The notes under the pieces: model-generated
What the model saw: only the letters and a program-made list of their open reading frames with translations
The model's database searches: none
Told to the model about the DNA's origin: nothing
Program-made: the position numbers and the translations under genes
Source of the DNA: Nocardia asteroides
GTDB taxonomy: Bacteria > Actinomycetota > Actinomycetes > Mycobacteriales > Mycobacteriaceae
Length of the DNA: 64,000 nucleotides
Direction: 5' to 3'
Assembly (NCBI RefSeq): GCF_021183625.1
Contig: NZ_CP089214.1
Coordinates: 1,736,001-1,800,000 of the forward strand
Shown here: positions 35,818 to 44,218 of the stretch, one piece after another
How positions within the stretch are numbered: the first letter of the stretch is position 1
Layout: each line of letters starts with the position of its first letter

Positions 35818-35897
35818 TCGACCGGCTCGCCCTCGCGCGGTGCGGACCATCTCTCGATTCGCATTCGCTCATTGTGGAGACGCCGGATTCGCGAATA

Positions 35898-35913
35898 TTC
35901 CCAATCCTGGGGG
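35898..35913. promoter_or_regulatory. TTCCCA-N4-TGGGAA dyad, site 7 (two mismatches)
   Basis: TTCCCA ATCC TGGGGG, with a perfect left half and two changes at the right end. It is 80 bases from the NlpC start at 35817, in the divergent gap to the 35988 gene. Confidence 0.5.
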
Positions 35914-35932
35914 TGACCGGTTCTGCCCGCGT

Positions 35933-35948
35933 TTCCCACCGGGGAGAA
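35933..35948. promoter_or_regulatory. TTCCCA-N4-TGGGAA dyad, site 8 (two mismatches)
   Basis: TTCCCA CCGG GGAGAA. It lies 39 bases before the start at 35988, on the other side of the same divergent gap as site 7, so each divergent gene has its own copy. Confidence 0.4.
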
Positions 35949-35987
35949 GCCGGGACAATGAACGGAATCCGAGGAAGGTGGTGCGCC

Positions 35988-36899
35988 ATGCCCGTCGACA
36001 CTGCGGGATCCGACACCGAGGATGCCGCGAAGATCGCCGCGACGCCGCTGATGACGCTCGCCGCGGGAAAGAACTACTGGCCGGTCGAGCTGGTCCGGCC
36101 GCCGGGTGGCTCGCCGGGGCTGCTCGCCTTCGTCGCGCTGGCCGAGATCGCCATCCAGACCGCGGTCGACCTGCTCGGCCGCGGCATGCCGAAGCCGCCG
36201 CCCAAGGTCGATGACCTGCTGCAGCCGGTAGTGCTGGAGAACATCGGCAAGGGCAAGGGCGTCGACGAGTACGAGAAGGCGATCACCGCCGTCCAGGCGC
36301 GCCAGACCACGCTGCTCACCCTGGACACCCAGGTGCTGAAGACCTCGGTGGTGGTCGCCGCCGAGCAGAACGAGACGCTGCGGGCGATCAAGACCATCGT
36401 GGCCGAGCTGAACGCCGCGCTCACCGCCGCGGGCAAGGCGAAACTGCAGCCCGCGCAGGAGAAGGCGCTGCTGAAGAAGGTGGCCGACGCCGTCGACGCG
36501 ATCTACGACAAGGTCGAGGCGGTCGCCAAGCTCAACGAGGACATGGCGGGCGGGGACAAGAACGAGGGCGGGAGCAAGAAGGTCTCGACCGGCGCGGCCA
36601 CGCCCGGCGGCGGTGGGGGCGGTGGTGACGGCGGGCTCGGCGGGATCCTGCCGATGCTCGCCATGCTGCCGATGATGGCGATGCCGCTGCTCTCGCAGAT
36701 CCCGGAGGCGCTGAAGCAGCAGGAAGAGGATCGGAAGGAGGCGGAGGAGGACAAGGAGGAGAAGGCCGGGAAGGACCCGGCGGCACCCGCCGATCCGAAC
36801 GCGCCGGGCCCCGATCCGAACGCGCAGGCGGGTGATCAGGGCGGGCCGCCCCCGCCGACGAACGCCGAGCCCATTCCGGACCCGACCGCGGTGGTCTAG
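35988..36899 (+). CDS. Helical protein of the ESX neighbourhood, unknown function
   Basis: 303 residues from the ATG at 35988 with AGGAAGG in front; an in-frame ATG at 35958 is the alternative. There is no signal peptide. A helical first part (about 170 residues) includes QTTLLTLDTQVLKTSVVVAA and long charged helices. A glycine run then leads into a very hydrophobic methionine-rich block (ILPMLAMLPMMAMPLLSQIP). The tail is a charged coiled stretch followed by Pro/Asp/Gly. The ML-P-M block recurs in several candidate substrates in this window. It is the only plus-strand gene between 16.6 and 51.4 kb. I do not recognise a family; a membrane-inserting ESX substrate or accessory factor is possible. 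Confidence 0.65.
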   Translation: MPVDTAGSDTEDAAKIAATPLMTLAAGKNYWPVELVRPPGGSPGLLAFVALAEIAIQTAVDLLGRGMPKPPPKVDDLLQPVVLENIGKGKGVDEYEKAITAVQARQTTLLTLDTQVLKTSVVVAAEQNETLRAIKTIVAELNAALTAAGKAKLQPAQEKALLKKVADAVDAIYDKVEAVAKLNEDMAGGDKNEGGSKKVSTGAATPGGGGGGGDGGLGGILPMLAMLPMMAMPLLSQIPEALKQQEEDRKEAEEDKEEKAGKDPAAPADPNAPGPDPNAQAGDQGGPPPPTNAEPIPDPTAVV

Positions 36900-37012
36900 G
36901 GGCTCCGCGGCGTTCCGAGTTCCCGCGTCGGCCCTGACCTTCCCGCGACAGCGGTCCTTCCCGCGACAGCGCACCGACGGTCCAGATCCCCGCTCCGACG
37001 GCCCGGGTCCCC

Positions 37013-37094
37013 CGCCACGGCGGTTCGAATTCCGCCGCGAAAGTTCAGCTCCCCGCCACAGCGGTTCGAATTCCGCTCCGACAGTTCAGCTCCC
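37013..37094. repeat. Two tandem copies of a 41-base unit between convergent genes
   Basis: The units 37013-37053 and 37054-37094 share CGCCAC(G/A)GCGGTTCGAATTC and AGTTCAGCTCCC with few changes. A shorter direct repeat (CTTCCCGCGACAGCG) occurs just before them, near 36941 and 36957. They fill the 241-base gap between convergent stops at 36899 and 37141. No gene is seen there. Confidence 0.6.
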
Positions 37095-37140
37095 CGGCGG
37101 TTGCGGTTTGTTTCCTGCCCCCCCGGCGGTGCGCTCGGCG

Positions 37141-39201
37141 TCAGATGGTGACGCTGACGGGCGGGGGTGCGGTGACCGCGGGCGGCATGGGAACCGGCGG
37201 GGTCGAGGGGGTGGCGGGAATGGGCGGCGCCTCCTCGGCACCCGGCACGGCCTGCTCGCCGATTCCGGCACCACCGGGGCGGGCGAAACCGAGGAACTCG
37301 CCGTCGGCGGGGTTGTTCGGGTCCAGCGGGATGATCTGCCCGTCGACGACGATGTTGGGCACCCCGTCGACCACCACCACGAGCCCGGTGTGGTCCCGCC
37401 ACTGCGCGACATCCCCGGTCCTGACGTCGTTGCCGTCCACAACGGTCCACGGATTGGCGGCCGACGACTCGCCCGGCGTGCCGACGTAGGCGGCCCTGGC
37501 ATCGCTGCCGTTGGGGTTGTTCAGCTCGCGCTGGATCGCCTCCGCCACCACCTGCGAGACCTGCTGCGTGCTCGGCGGTTTCGTCGGCAGCTGCACGTCG
37601 ACCATGGACTTGTTGCCGAGCACCACCGGCGGCGGTGCGGCCGGGTCGGCCGTCACCGTTCCCGGCGGCGGGGCGGTGACCGGGTTCTGCACCTGCTGCA
37701 CCGGCACGTTCGGGTCCTGCCCCGGCTCGGGTTCCCGCTCGTCCTCGCGCTCGTCCTGGTCCTCGCGGTCGCGGTCGCGGTCCCGGTCGCGGCCCTGCGA
37801 CATGGACTGCATCATCTGTTGCATCATCATCATCATGGGCAGTGACTGCATCATCTGATTCATCCCGGAGCCCGCACTGCCGGTCGAGCCACCTCCGGTG
37901 GAGCCACCACCGCCCGCCACGGTGCCGCCGGGACCGCCTGCCGTCGTGCCCGCGCCCCCCTCGATCTCCTTGATCGCCGAGTTCAGCATGTCGACGATCT
38001 TGTTCGAGCCGCTGCCGCCCGCCGCGAGCGGATCGGCGCCGAGCGCGGTGTCGGTGCCGAGCAGGTCGCCGTAGAGGCCGCTGAAATCCTGGGTGCCGGG
38101 CGGCCCCGCGGAGGTGTCGGTGTACTGCCCGCCGCCGTTGTTGTTCCGCCCGCCGCCGTTGTTCTCGCCGTCGTACTTCGGCTCCTTGTCCTTGACGTCG
38201 CCGCCGCCCGCGTCCGCGGCGTCGCTGACCTTCTTGATCTCGCTCTCGACGAAGTGGACCATGTCGTGCAGCACGCCGAGCAGGAAGTCCTCGGTGGCCG
38301 GGGGGAGTTTCGGATCCCCGACCACGTTGCCCTTCTCGTCGTACTTGATCTCCATCGGCGTGTCCATCACGACCTCGGGCACCTGATACGCCCGGCGCGG
38401 CGCGAACAGCTTCTCGTTCGTCGAGTCGACCCGCGCCTCGATGGCCTTGAGCGCGGCCGCGGACTTGGCGGAGAGGTCGCTGGTGGTGACGTGCACCTGC
38501 TGGACCTTCTGGTACAGGTCGGCATTGACCTTGTCGAGCCGATCGGTTTTGCCCTGGTAGCGGTCGGTCATGGTGGAGTCGATCCAGGTGCCCTGCAGCC
38601 CGGCGTCGGTGAGCAGCTGGTCGAGGGAGGGGTTCGCGGTCTCCTTGCCGTTGCCCCACAGCTCCCTGGCGCAGGAGGTGATGAGGAAGTTCTCGCAGAT
38701 GTCGATGTGCTTGTCCAGGTTGGCCGATGCGCCGTACGGGTGGTGCAGGTGCCAGTCCAGGCCGCGATCGGGGTCGGGTCCGGCGACCGTGCCGATCGGC
38801 TTGTTGTCCTTGTCCAGGAAGACCAGGCTGCCGTCGTTGTTCAGTTGCAGCCGGACCGCACCCGGCACCTTGTCGGTCGCCCAGACCGGGAGCGACTGGT
38901 AGTAGGCGTCGGCCTTGAGGATGATCTGCCCGTCCGGGCCGATCGAGGCGGCCAGGATATTGCCGCTGCCCCGGTCGGTGGACGGGTTGGTGTTGGTGGT
39001 CGCGGACTCCCAGACCACGCCGTTCGGCCCGGTCAGTACCAGATTGCCGTTGTCCAGCATCAACTGGTACTTGCCGTCTTGGGACTTGATCGGGGAGCCG
39101 GAGAGGATCGCGCCGCCGACGTCGACGCCGTTTCCGGTGGTGTCGCCCTTGGTATCGACCTTGGCGTCGATCTTCGGCTCGGGCGCCTTGGGCGGCGCCA
39201 T
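37141..39201 (-). CDS. ESX-linked protein with N-terminal bulb-type lectin domain
   Basis: 686 residues. Residues 35-132 form a bulb-type (mannose-binding) lectin repeat: QDGKYQLMLDNGNLVLTGPN then GVVWESATTN, and later IGPDGQIILK and LQLNNDGSLVFLD. A helical region of about 250 residues follows, with two cysteines (DICENFLITSCAREL). Next comes a Gly/Asn/Ser-rich linker, a methionine-rich block (MNQMMQSLPMMMMMQQMMQS) and an RDRDRDR run. The C-terminal domain (about 560-650) has VRTGDVAQWRDHTGLVVVVD and GEFLGFARPG, shared with the proteins at 46712 and 49190. No signal peptide, so ESX export is likely. The start overlaps the upstream stop by one base. Glycan target unknown. Confidence 0.75.
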   Translation of the reverse strand: MAPPKAPEPKIDAKVDTKGDTTGNGVDVGGAILSGSPIKSQDGKYQLMLDNGNLVLTGPNGVVWESATTNTNPSTDRGSGNILAASIGPDGQIILKADAYYQSLPVWATDKVPGAVRLQLNNDGSLVFLDKDNKPIGTVAGPDPDRGLDWHLHHPYGASANLDKHIDICENFLITSCARELWGNGKETANPSLDQLLTDAGLQGTWIDSTMTDRYQGKTDRLDKVNADLYQKVQQVHVTTSDLSAKSAAALKAIEARVDSTNEKLFAPRRAYQVPEVVMDTPMEIKYDEKGNVVGDPKLPPATEDFLLGVLHDMVHFVESEIKKVSDAADAGGGDVKDKEPKYDGENNGGGRNNNGGGQYTDTSAGPPGTQDFSGLYGDLLGTDTALGADPLAAGGSGSNKIVDMLNSAIKEIEGGAGTTAGGPGGTVAGGGGSTGGGSTGSAGSGMNQMMQSLPMMMMMQQMMQSMSQGRDRDRDRDREDQDEREDEREPEPGQDPNVPVQQVQNPVTAPPPGTVTADPAAPPPVVLGNKSMVDVQLPTKPPSTQQVSQVVAEAIQRELNNPNGSDARAAYVGTPGESSAANPWTVVDGNDVRTGDVAQWRDHTGLVVVVDGVPNIVVDGQIIPLDPNNPADGEFLGFARPGGAGIGEQAVPGAEEAPPIPATPSTPPVPMPPAVTAPPPVSVTI

Positions 39202-41105
39202 CAGACCGACCGCTCCGGCGGCGGGCTACTCGGGGCGGCGACCGCACCAGCGGGCGGCCCGGCGCCGACGGCGGGCGCGGTGACCGCGCCCGGCACCGCG
39301 GCGCCCGCGGGCACGGCGACCCGCTCGGGCACCGAGACCGCAGGCGGGACCGCGGTGAACTGCGGATGCTCGGTGATCTGCCCGTGCGCGTAGACCGCGT
39401 CCCGCAGCGTCTGCCTGGTGGGCTCGCCCGCCAGCAACAGCACCAGCTCGGTGCAGCGGCGTTCGAAGACCAGGTCGCGCAGCGGGGTGGTGGCGGCGTC
39501 CACCCGGAGTTCGCCGAGCTCGACCCGGCCGACGTCGATGCGCTGGGCGAGCATCGAGGCGGCGAGCAGGTCGTCGGCGTCGCGCAGCTCGTCCCACAGG
39601 CGACGCGGGACGGTGCCGCCCGCGGTCAGCTCGACCAGGATCCGCTCGCGCAGTTGCCGCGCGGCGCGGGCGTCCGGCGGAGTCCGGTTCGCGCGCCCGG
39701 TGGCGGCGTTCGCGGTCACCGCGAGCTCGAGCACGTGCGCGCGGAGCTGCGAATCCGGGACGGCCGCCGCCTGTTCCAGCCCGGCGATGGAGCCGGCCAG
39801 GCCGAGCCGGTCGGTGGTGTCCGGGGTGGGGACCCGCAGGTCGAGGTCGTAGGCGGGGCCGACATGGTCGGCGATGGCGGTGCTGCCGAGCCGCAGCCGC
39901 AGCCCGGGGTCGATCGGCCCGGACGAGGCGAGCGCGGAGAGCCCGGCGTTCGCCTTGGCGCCCCAGGCGAGCGCGAACTCGGCGAGTACCCGGGCCGGGT
40001 CGGCGATCCCCTCCCACGGCGAGCCGCCGTGCTCGGGGGTCTCCAGCAGGGCGTCCCAGAGCCACGGGGTGGAGATCTCGCGCGGCAGGTGCAGCCCGGC
40101 GGGCAGCCAGCCGCGGCCCTCGTTGCTGGTGATGAAGACGCCCGCCCCGGCGGGGCCGCGCAGCACGGCGACGGCCCAGGTCGTGCCGACCGCCGTCTCG
40201 GTGGCGGCGAGCACGCCCGCGAGCAGCGTCCTGGCCAGCACCAGGTCGTCGTCGACCGCGGCGCCGACGATGTGGCCCGGCTCCGCCGCGTCCTGCCTGG
40301 CGTTCGCGACGGCCGCCGCGAACGGGGTCGGCATCGGTGCGGCCGGAACGGCGTCCGCCCGGTTCGCGCCGTTCTGCGTCTGGCGTTCGTCGGCTCCGGC
40401 CGCGAGCGGCCCGAGCGGAACGGGCGGCGCGACACCGGATCCGGGCGGCACGGTGGTTCCCGAGCTCGCCGCGGGGTTCGTGCCGTGGTCGGTGCTCACC
40501 GGTGCGATCCCGCCCGCGCGGTCGGTGCCGCCGTGGTCCGCGCCCGCCGTGGTGAGCGGGGCGGGTGGCGTGATCGGGGCGGCCGTGGCACCGGCGGGCG
40601 CCGCGCCGTCGGCGCCCGCGCCACCCGGCGCCGTGACGGCCGGGGCGCTGCCGTTGGTCGCCGGTGCGGCGTGCGCGGGTTCACCGGACAGCTGCGCGGC
40701 AGGCGCCGCGGACACCGGCGATGGGCCGGTGTCGGCGGTGACGGGCGCGGGGCCGAGCGCGGAGACCGACGGGGTTCCGGTCGACTCGCTGACCTCCGCC
40801 CCCGCGGTGCGCGTGCGCGCGGCCAGGTCCTCGTCGGTCTGCTCGTAGGTGTCGGCCGAGGCGCGCAGCGCGGCCGCGGTGTCGTCGTGCTCCCTGGCCA
40901 GGTTCTCCGCCGCCCGCTGCCTGGCGTCGTAGTACCGCACGAGCGCGTCGTAGACCGGTTGCGCGATCTTGCCGTAGGTGGGCAGGAAGTTCGTCAGCCA
41001 ATCCGCCGGCGGCTTGCCCCACTCCCTGGTGTCCTGGGCGATCCGATCGTGCTGCGCGGCCAGCTGACGCAACACCGCAGGGTCGATGTTCATGCTTTCC
41101 GGCAT
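39201..41105 (-). CDS. EspC-type front fused to Rv3899c-like C-terminal domain
   Basis: 634 residues from the ATG at 41105. Residues 5-100 look like the EspC/ESX substrate family: NIDPAVLRQLAAQHDRIAQD and then RASADTYEQTDEDLAARTRT, which contains the YxxxD secretion motif (YEQTD). A 170-residue Ala/Pro/Gly linker follows. The C-terminal 330 residues resemble M. tuberculosis Rv3899c (DUF5631/DUF5632 type), for example LVLARTLLAGVLAATETAVG, SNEGRGWLPAGLHLPREIST and ELRDADDLLAASMLAQRIDV. The neighbour at 41144 carries the same C-terminal domain. Rv3899c lies next to ESX-2 in M. tuberculosis. Function is unknown; export by this ESX is likely. A TTCCCA dyad lies 45 bases upstream. Confidence 0.75.
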   Translation of the reverse strand: MPESMNIDPAVLRQLAAQHDRIAQDTREWGKPPADWLTNFLPTYGKIAQPVYDALVRYYDARQRAAENLAREHDDTAAALRASADTYEQTDEDLAARTRTAGAEVSESTGTPSVSALGPAPVTADTGPSPVSAAPAAQLSGEPAHAAPATNGSAPAVTAPGGAGADGAAPAGATAAPITPPAPLTTAGADHGGTDRAGGIAPVSTDHGTNPAASSGTTVPPGSGVAPPVPLGPLAAGADERQTQNGANRADAVPAAPMPTPFAAAVANARQDAAEPGHIVGAAVDDDLVLARTLLAGVLAATETAVGTTWAVAVLRGPAGAGVFITSNEGRGWLPAGLHLPREISTPWLWDALLETPEHGGSPWEGIADPARVLAEFALAWGAKANAGLSALASSGPIDPGLRLRLGSTAIADHVGPAYDLDLRVPTPDTTDRLGLAGSIAGLEQAAAVPDSQLRAHVLELAVTANAATGRANRTPPDARAARQLRERILVELTAGGTVPRRLWDELRDADDLLAASMLAQRIDVGRVELGELRVDAATTPLRDLVFERRCTELVLLLAGEPTRQTLRDAVYAHGQITEHPQFTAVPPAVSVPERVAVPAGAAVPGAVTAPAVGAGPPAGAVAAPSSPPPERSV

Positions 41106-41143
41106 GCCCGCTCAGATCCTTTCCCGTACCGATCAATTCATTT

Positions 41144-43543
41144 TCAGCGATTCCCAGCAGTGGGGATTCCGGTGCGGGCCGCGTAGGCCGGATGCCCGGC
41201 GACCTGGGCGTGGGCGTAGATCGCGTCGCGCAGCCGCTGCCGGTCCGGCGGGCCGGCGAGAAGCAGCACCAGTTCGTCGCAGCGGCGCTGGAAGGCGAGG
41301 GCGCGCAGCGCCGCCCGCTCCGTCCCCGACACCGCGTCCCGGTTCTCGGCGCGCAGTTCGCCGAGCGGAATGCGCGCCACGTCGGCCCGGCGGGCCGGCA
41401 CGGCGGCGGCGATCAGGTCGTCGGTGTCGCGCAGCTCGGCCCACCACCGCTCGGGCACCGGCTGTTGCTGCCGCAGCGCGGTCAGGATGCGCAGGCGCAG
41501 CGCGGGGGCGTCGAGTGCCTCCGGCGTGTGCAGCCGCCTGCGGCCGACCCCGGTGTGCGCGTCGAGCGCCGCGCTCAGGCAGCGCGCGGCCAGCTCCGGC
41601 TCCGGCACCGCGGCGGCGCGCTCCAGCAGCGCGGGGGCGCCGGTGAGGCCGAGCCGGTCGGTCAGCCCCGGCCCGGCGACGCCGAGGTCGAGCCCGGCCG
41701 AGGCGGGCACCTCGCCCGCCAGCGCCACCTCCCCGAGCTGCCCGCGCAGCGCGGGCCCGATCCGCTCCGACGAGGCGAGCGCCGAGAGCCGGGCCCCGGA
41801 GCGGCGGCCGAGCGCGAGCCCGAACTCGGCGAGCACCCGCGCCGGGTCGGCGATGCCCTCCCAGGCGAACCCCTCCGCGATCTCCCACACCCACGGCGTG
41901 GAGACCTCGCGCGGCAGGTACAGCCCGGCGGGCAGCCAGCCCCGCCCCTCGTTCGAGGTGACGAAGGCGCTCACCCCGGACGGCCTGCGCAGCACGGCGA
42001 CCGCCCACGCGGTGCCGAGCACCTGCGGGGTGGCGGCGAGGATGCCGGCGAGCAGGGTGCGGGCGAGCACCAGGTCGCCGTCGACCCGCTCGCCGAGCAC
42101 GAACGACGGCTCCGCGGCGAAGAGCATGGCGGCGCCGACCGTCTCCCGGATGAGGTCGTCGCTGCCGCGGCCGGAGCGGCCGCGTGGGACGGGCGGGAGC
42201 GGCCCGGGCGCGCTCGGCGCCGGGCCGCCTTGGCCCGCGGAGACGCGGGGTGGTCCGGCGAGGTTGCGGCCCTCGGCCGTTCCCGCCGGCCCGCCCGTTC
42301 GACCGGCCGACGCACCCTGCGTGGCGCCGCTGCCACCCGCCGGGGATCCGGCGGCAGCGGTTGCGGCGGCGCCGGGTGCACCGGCGCGGGCCGTCCCGGC
42401 CACGGCGGCCCCGGTGCCGCCCGGCCCGGTCGCACCGGATCGGCCGAGAAACGCCGGAACGGCCCCGAAAGGTACCGCACCGGAGCCGGATTCGCCGCCG
42501 AGCCGGGCGGGGTCGGCGGGCTCGGCACCCGGCCCGCCCGCGAGGGTCGCGGGATCGAAGCCGACCGACCGTTCCCCCGGCCCGGACCGGGTGGCCGCCA
42601 CGACGGGCACACTCCGATCCAGCTCGTCCCCGGTGTGCGCGCCGGGGTGCGGCTCACCGCCGGGCCCCCCGCCCGAGCGGTCGTACGAACCGGTCACCAC
42701 CGGGCCGAATCCCGCCCCGGACGGCACCGGCGCGCCCGGCGCCGTGGCAACGGGCCCGGCACCGCCCACCGACGCGGGCTCGAGCCCGCTCGGCACGACG
42801 GGCACCGGATGGCCGTCCCCGAACTCCACCGGCACCACCGGCAGCGGTGACGCGGTACTCGGGATCGGTGGCGGGAACGTGACCGGGAGCGGTCCGGCCT
42901 CCGGCTCGGGCGGCCACCCGTCCCGGCGCCGCCCCGGCCCCCCGGTGTGCGGCCGGTGCCCCCGCCCCGGCCGCGGCACCGCGCCCGGTCGCCCCGGCAC
43001 CCACGGCCCCGGCATGCCGAGCAGCTCCGCGATGATCTGCAGCCCGGGGAACCCGGACGGCCCGGTCTCCCGCAGCGCGGCCCGCGCCACCTCGTCGACC
43101 TCGTCCCGCGCCTCGGCGATCAGCCCGGGGATGCGGGCCCGCTGTTCGTTCGCCGCCGTCTCGTCCTCGGCGGCGGCGGCGCAGCGGTGCGCGGTGGCGA
43201 TCCGCGCGGTGGCGCGGTCGACGATGTCCAGGATCCGGTTCCTGGTGCGGTACACCAGGTCGGCGAAGTCGCGCAGCACGGCGGCGGTGGCGAGCAGCGC
43301 GTCCGCGAAAGCCTGCGGGGTGCCGCGCTGCCGCAGCAGTTCGTCCTTGGCGAGCCGGAGCCCGGCGCTGGAGCGCACCCGCTCCTCGAAGGTGCGGCGA
43401 TGCTGTTCGGCCGCGCCGGGATCGAGCCCGGCGGCACCCGCCTCGGCAATGCCTGCCAGCCTGTTCCACTCCGCGGGCGCGACGGCGGGCCAGTTGCCGC
43501 CGACGATCGCGGTCCAGTGCGGGTTGCCGAGGTCCGGTTCCAT
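41144..43543 (-). CDS. Second Rv3899c-like protein with a long helical front
   Basis: 799 residues. The N-terminal 190 residues are helical with a WXG/PPE flavour (GGNWPAVAPAEWNRLAGIAE, then LATAAVLRDFADLVYRTRNR), different from the EspC-type front of its neighbour. A 300-residue Pro/Gly/Ala linker is followed by the Rv3899c-like domain: LVLARTLLAGILAATPQVLG, SNEGRGWLPAGLYLPREVST and ELRDTDDLIAAAVPARRADV. This C-terminal part is clearly paralogous to that of the 39201 gene. The two proteins could form a complex or alternate as secreted partners. The last codons of this gene contain the dyad at 41151 that serves the next gene. Confidence 0.72.
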   Translation of the reverse strand: MEPDLGNPHWTAIVGGNWPAVAPAEWNRLAGIAEAGAAGLDPGAAEQHRRTFEERVRSSAGLRLAKDELLRQRGTPQAFADALLATAAVLRDFADLVYRTRNRILDIVDRATARIATAHRCAAAAEDETAANEQRARIPGLIAEARDEVDEVARAALRETGPSGFPGLQIIAELLGMPGPWVPGRPGAVPRPGRGHRPHTGGPGRRRDGWPPEPEAGPLPVTFPPPIPSTASPLPVVPVEFGDGHPVPVVPSGLEPASVGGAGPVATAPGAPVPSGAGFGPVVTGSYDRSGGGPGGEPHPGAHTGDELDRSVPVVAATRSGPGERSVGFDPATLAGGPGAEPADPARLGGESGSGAVPFGAVPAFLGRSGATGPGGTGAAVAGTARAGAPGAAATAAAGSPAGGSGATQGASAGRTGGPAGTAEGRNLAGPPRVSAGQGGPAPSAPGPLPPVPRGRSGRGSDDLIRETVGAAMLFAAEPSFVLGERVDGDLVLARTLLAGILAATPQVLGTAWAVAVLRRPSGVSAFVTSNEGRGWLPAGLYLPREVSTPWVWEIAEGFAWEGIADPARVLAEFGLALGRRSGARLSALASSERIGPALRGQLGEVALAGEVPASAGLDLGVAGPGLTDRLGLTGAPALLERAAAVPEPELAARCLSAALDAHTGVGRRRLHTPEALDAPALRLRILTALRQQQPVPERWWAELRDTDDLIAAAVPARRADVARIPLGELRAENRDAVSGTERAALRALAFQRRCDELVLLLAGPPDRQRLRDAIYAHAQVAGHPAYAARTGIPTAGNR
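41151..41166. promoter_or_regulatory. TTCCCA-N4-TGGGAA dyad, site 9 (one mismatch), inside a gene end
   Basis: TTCCCA GCAG TGGGGA. It overlaps the final codons of the 41144-43543 gene and lies 45 bases before the start at 41105. This indicates an internal promoter for the last two genes of the substrate operon. Confidence 0.55.
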
Positions 43544-43550
43544 CGAGGGG

Positions 43551-43862
43551 TCAGCCGGCTCCGGGCCTGCGGAGCGCCTGCGCGCCCGTGATGTCGACGG
43601 CGCCGAGCGCCCGCGCGGTCTCGGTGATCTGCCGCAGCGTCAGCGCGGTGCGGCCCGCGTCGTTGCGCAGCGCGCCGTCGAAGGTGTCGACGATCCAGCC
43701 GAGCCGGTCGGCGAGTGCCCGATCGAGGGCCGAGCCGGGGCGCCGCGGCGGCTCCAGCTCGCCGGTGACGATGGCAACCAGCTCGCCGACGGTGTCGATG
43801 GCGGCGGTGAACCCGGTCGCCGCCGCGATCACCTCGTCCGGGTCGTCGATATCGAGGTTCAC
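43551..43862 (-). CDS. Small helical protein, possible Esx-like factor
   Basis: 103 residues from a GTG at 43862 that overlaps the previous stop as GTGA. It is predicted helical throughout: DPDEVIAAATGFTAAIDTVG, LADRLGWIVDTFDGALRNDA and TLRQITETARALGAVD. The size and helix-turn-helix build resemble WXG100 proteins, but WXG itself is absent (LGWIVD is the only Trp) and no family is certain. It is the fourth of four small genes between the EspB-like gene and the Rv3899c-like genes, all linked by stop/start overlaps. It could be a partner of the 44215 protein or of the large substrates. Confidence 0.6.
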   Translation of the reverse strand: MNLDIDDPDEVIAAATGFTAAIDTVGELVAIVTGELEPPRRPGSALDRALADRLGWIVDTFDGALRNDAGRTALTLRQITETARALGAVDITGAQALRRPGAG

Positions 43863-44218
43863 GAGCGGGCCCTGCCGAATTCGGCCTCCTCGAGCGCCCG
43901 GTAGGACTCCTCGGTCGGCAGGTCGAAGGAGTCGACGGTGTACGGCCTCGTGCCGTTGTACTCCATTTCGGCGCGCAGCCCGACCCGCGATTTCTCGTGC
44001 GCCAGCCGGGCCACCCGGAGGATCTCCGCGGCCAGCACCGGCTCGCCGTTCTCCCCGGCGTCGTCGGCGAGGTGCATGCCGATCACCTCGCCGTCCCGGT
44101 CGCAGGCGACGCCGACGGTGTGTTCGGGGTTGAACACCTGGTAGACGGCGTGCTCCCAGTCGGGTTCGGCCGGTTCCTGCGCGTCGTCGTCGTCCCGGAA
44201 CACCGGTTCGTCGGTCAT
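43859..44218 (-). CDS. YbaB/EbfC-like small protein of the substrate operon
   Basis: 119 residues from the ATG at 44218, overlapping the upstream stop as ATGA. An acidic front (FRDDDDAQEPAEPDWEHAV) precedes a beta-hairpin and helix of YbaB/EbfC type: VGVACDRDGEVIGMHLADDA and LAAEILRVARLAHEKSRVGL. The C-terminal tail is TVDSFDLPTEESYRALEEA. YbaB proteins were described as nucleoid-associated, but many actinobacterial ESX operons encode divergent versions of unknown role. A chaperone or export-partner role seems as likely as DNA binding. It is the second such protein in the operon. Confidence 0.6.
   Translation of the reverse strand: MTDEPVFRDDDDAQEPAEPDWEHAVYQVFNPEHTVGVACDRDGEVIGMHLADDAGENGEPVLAAEILRVARLAHEKSRVGLRAEMEYNGTRPYTVDSFDLPTEESYRALEEAEFGRARS

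Noticed and set aside
35958..35988. ATG at 35958 as start of the 35988 gene
   Set aside because: Possible, but the AGGAAGG site fits the ATG at 35988 better, and the earlier start would lie only nine bases after dyad site 8.
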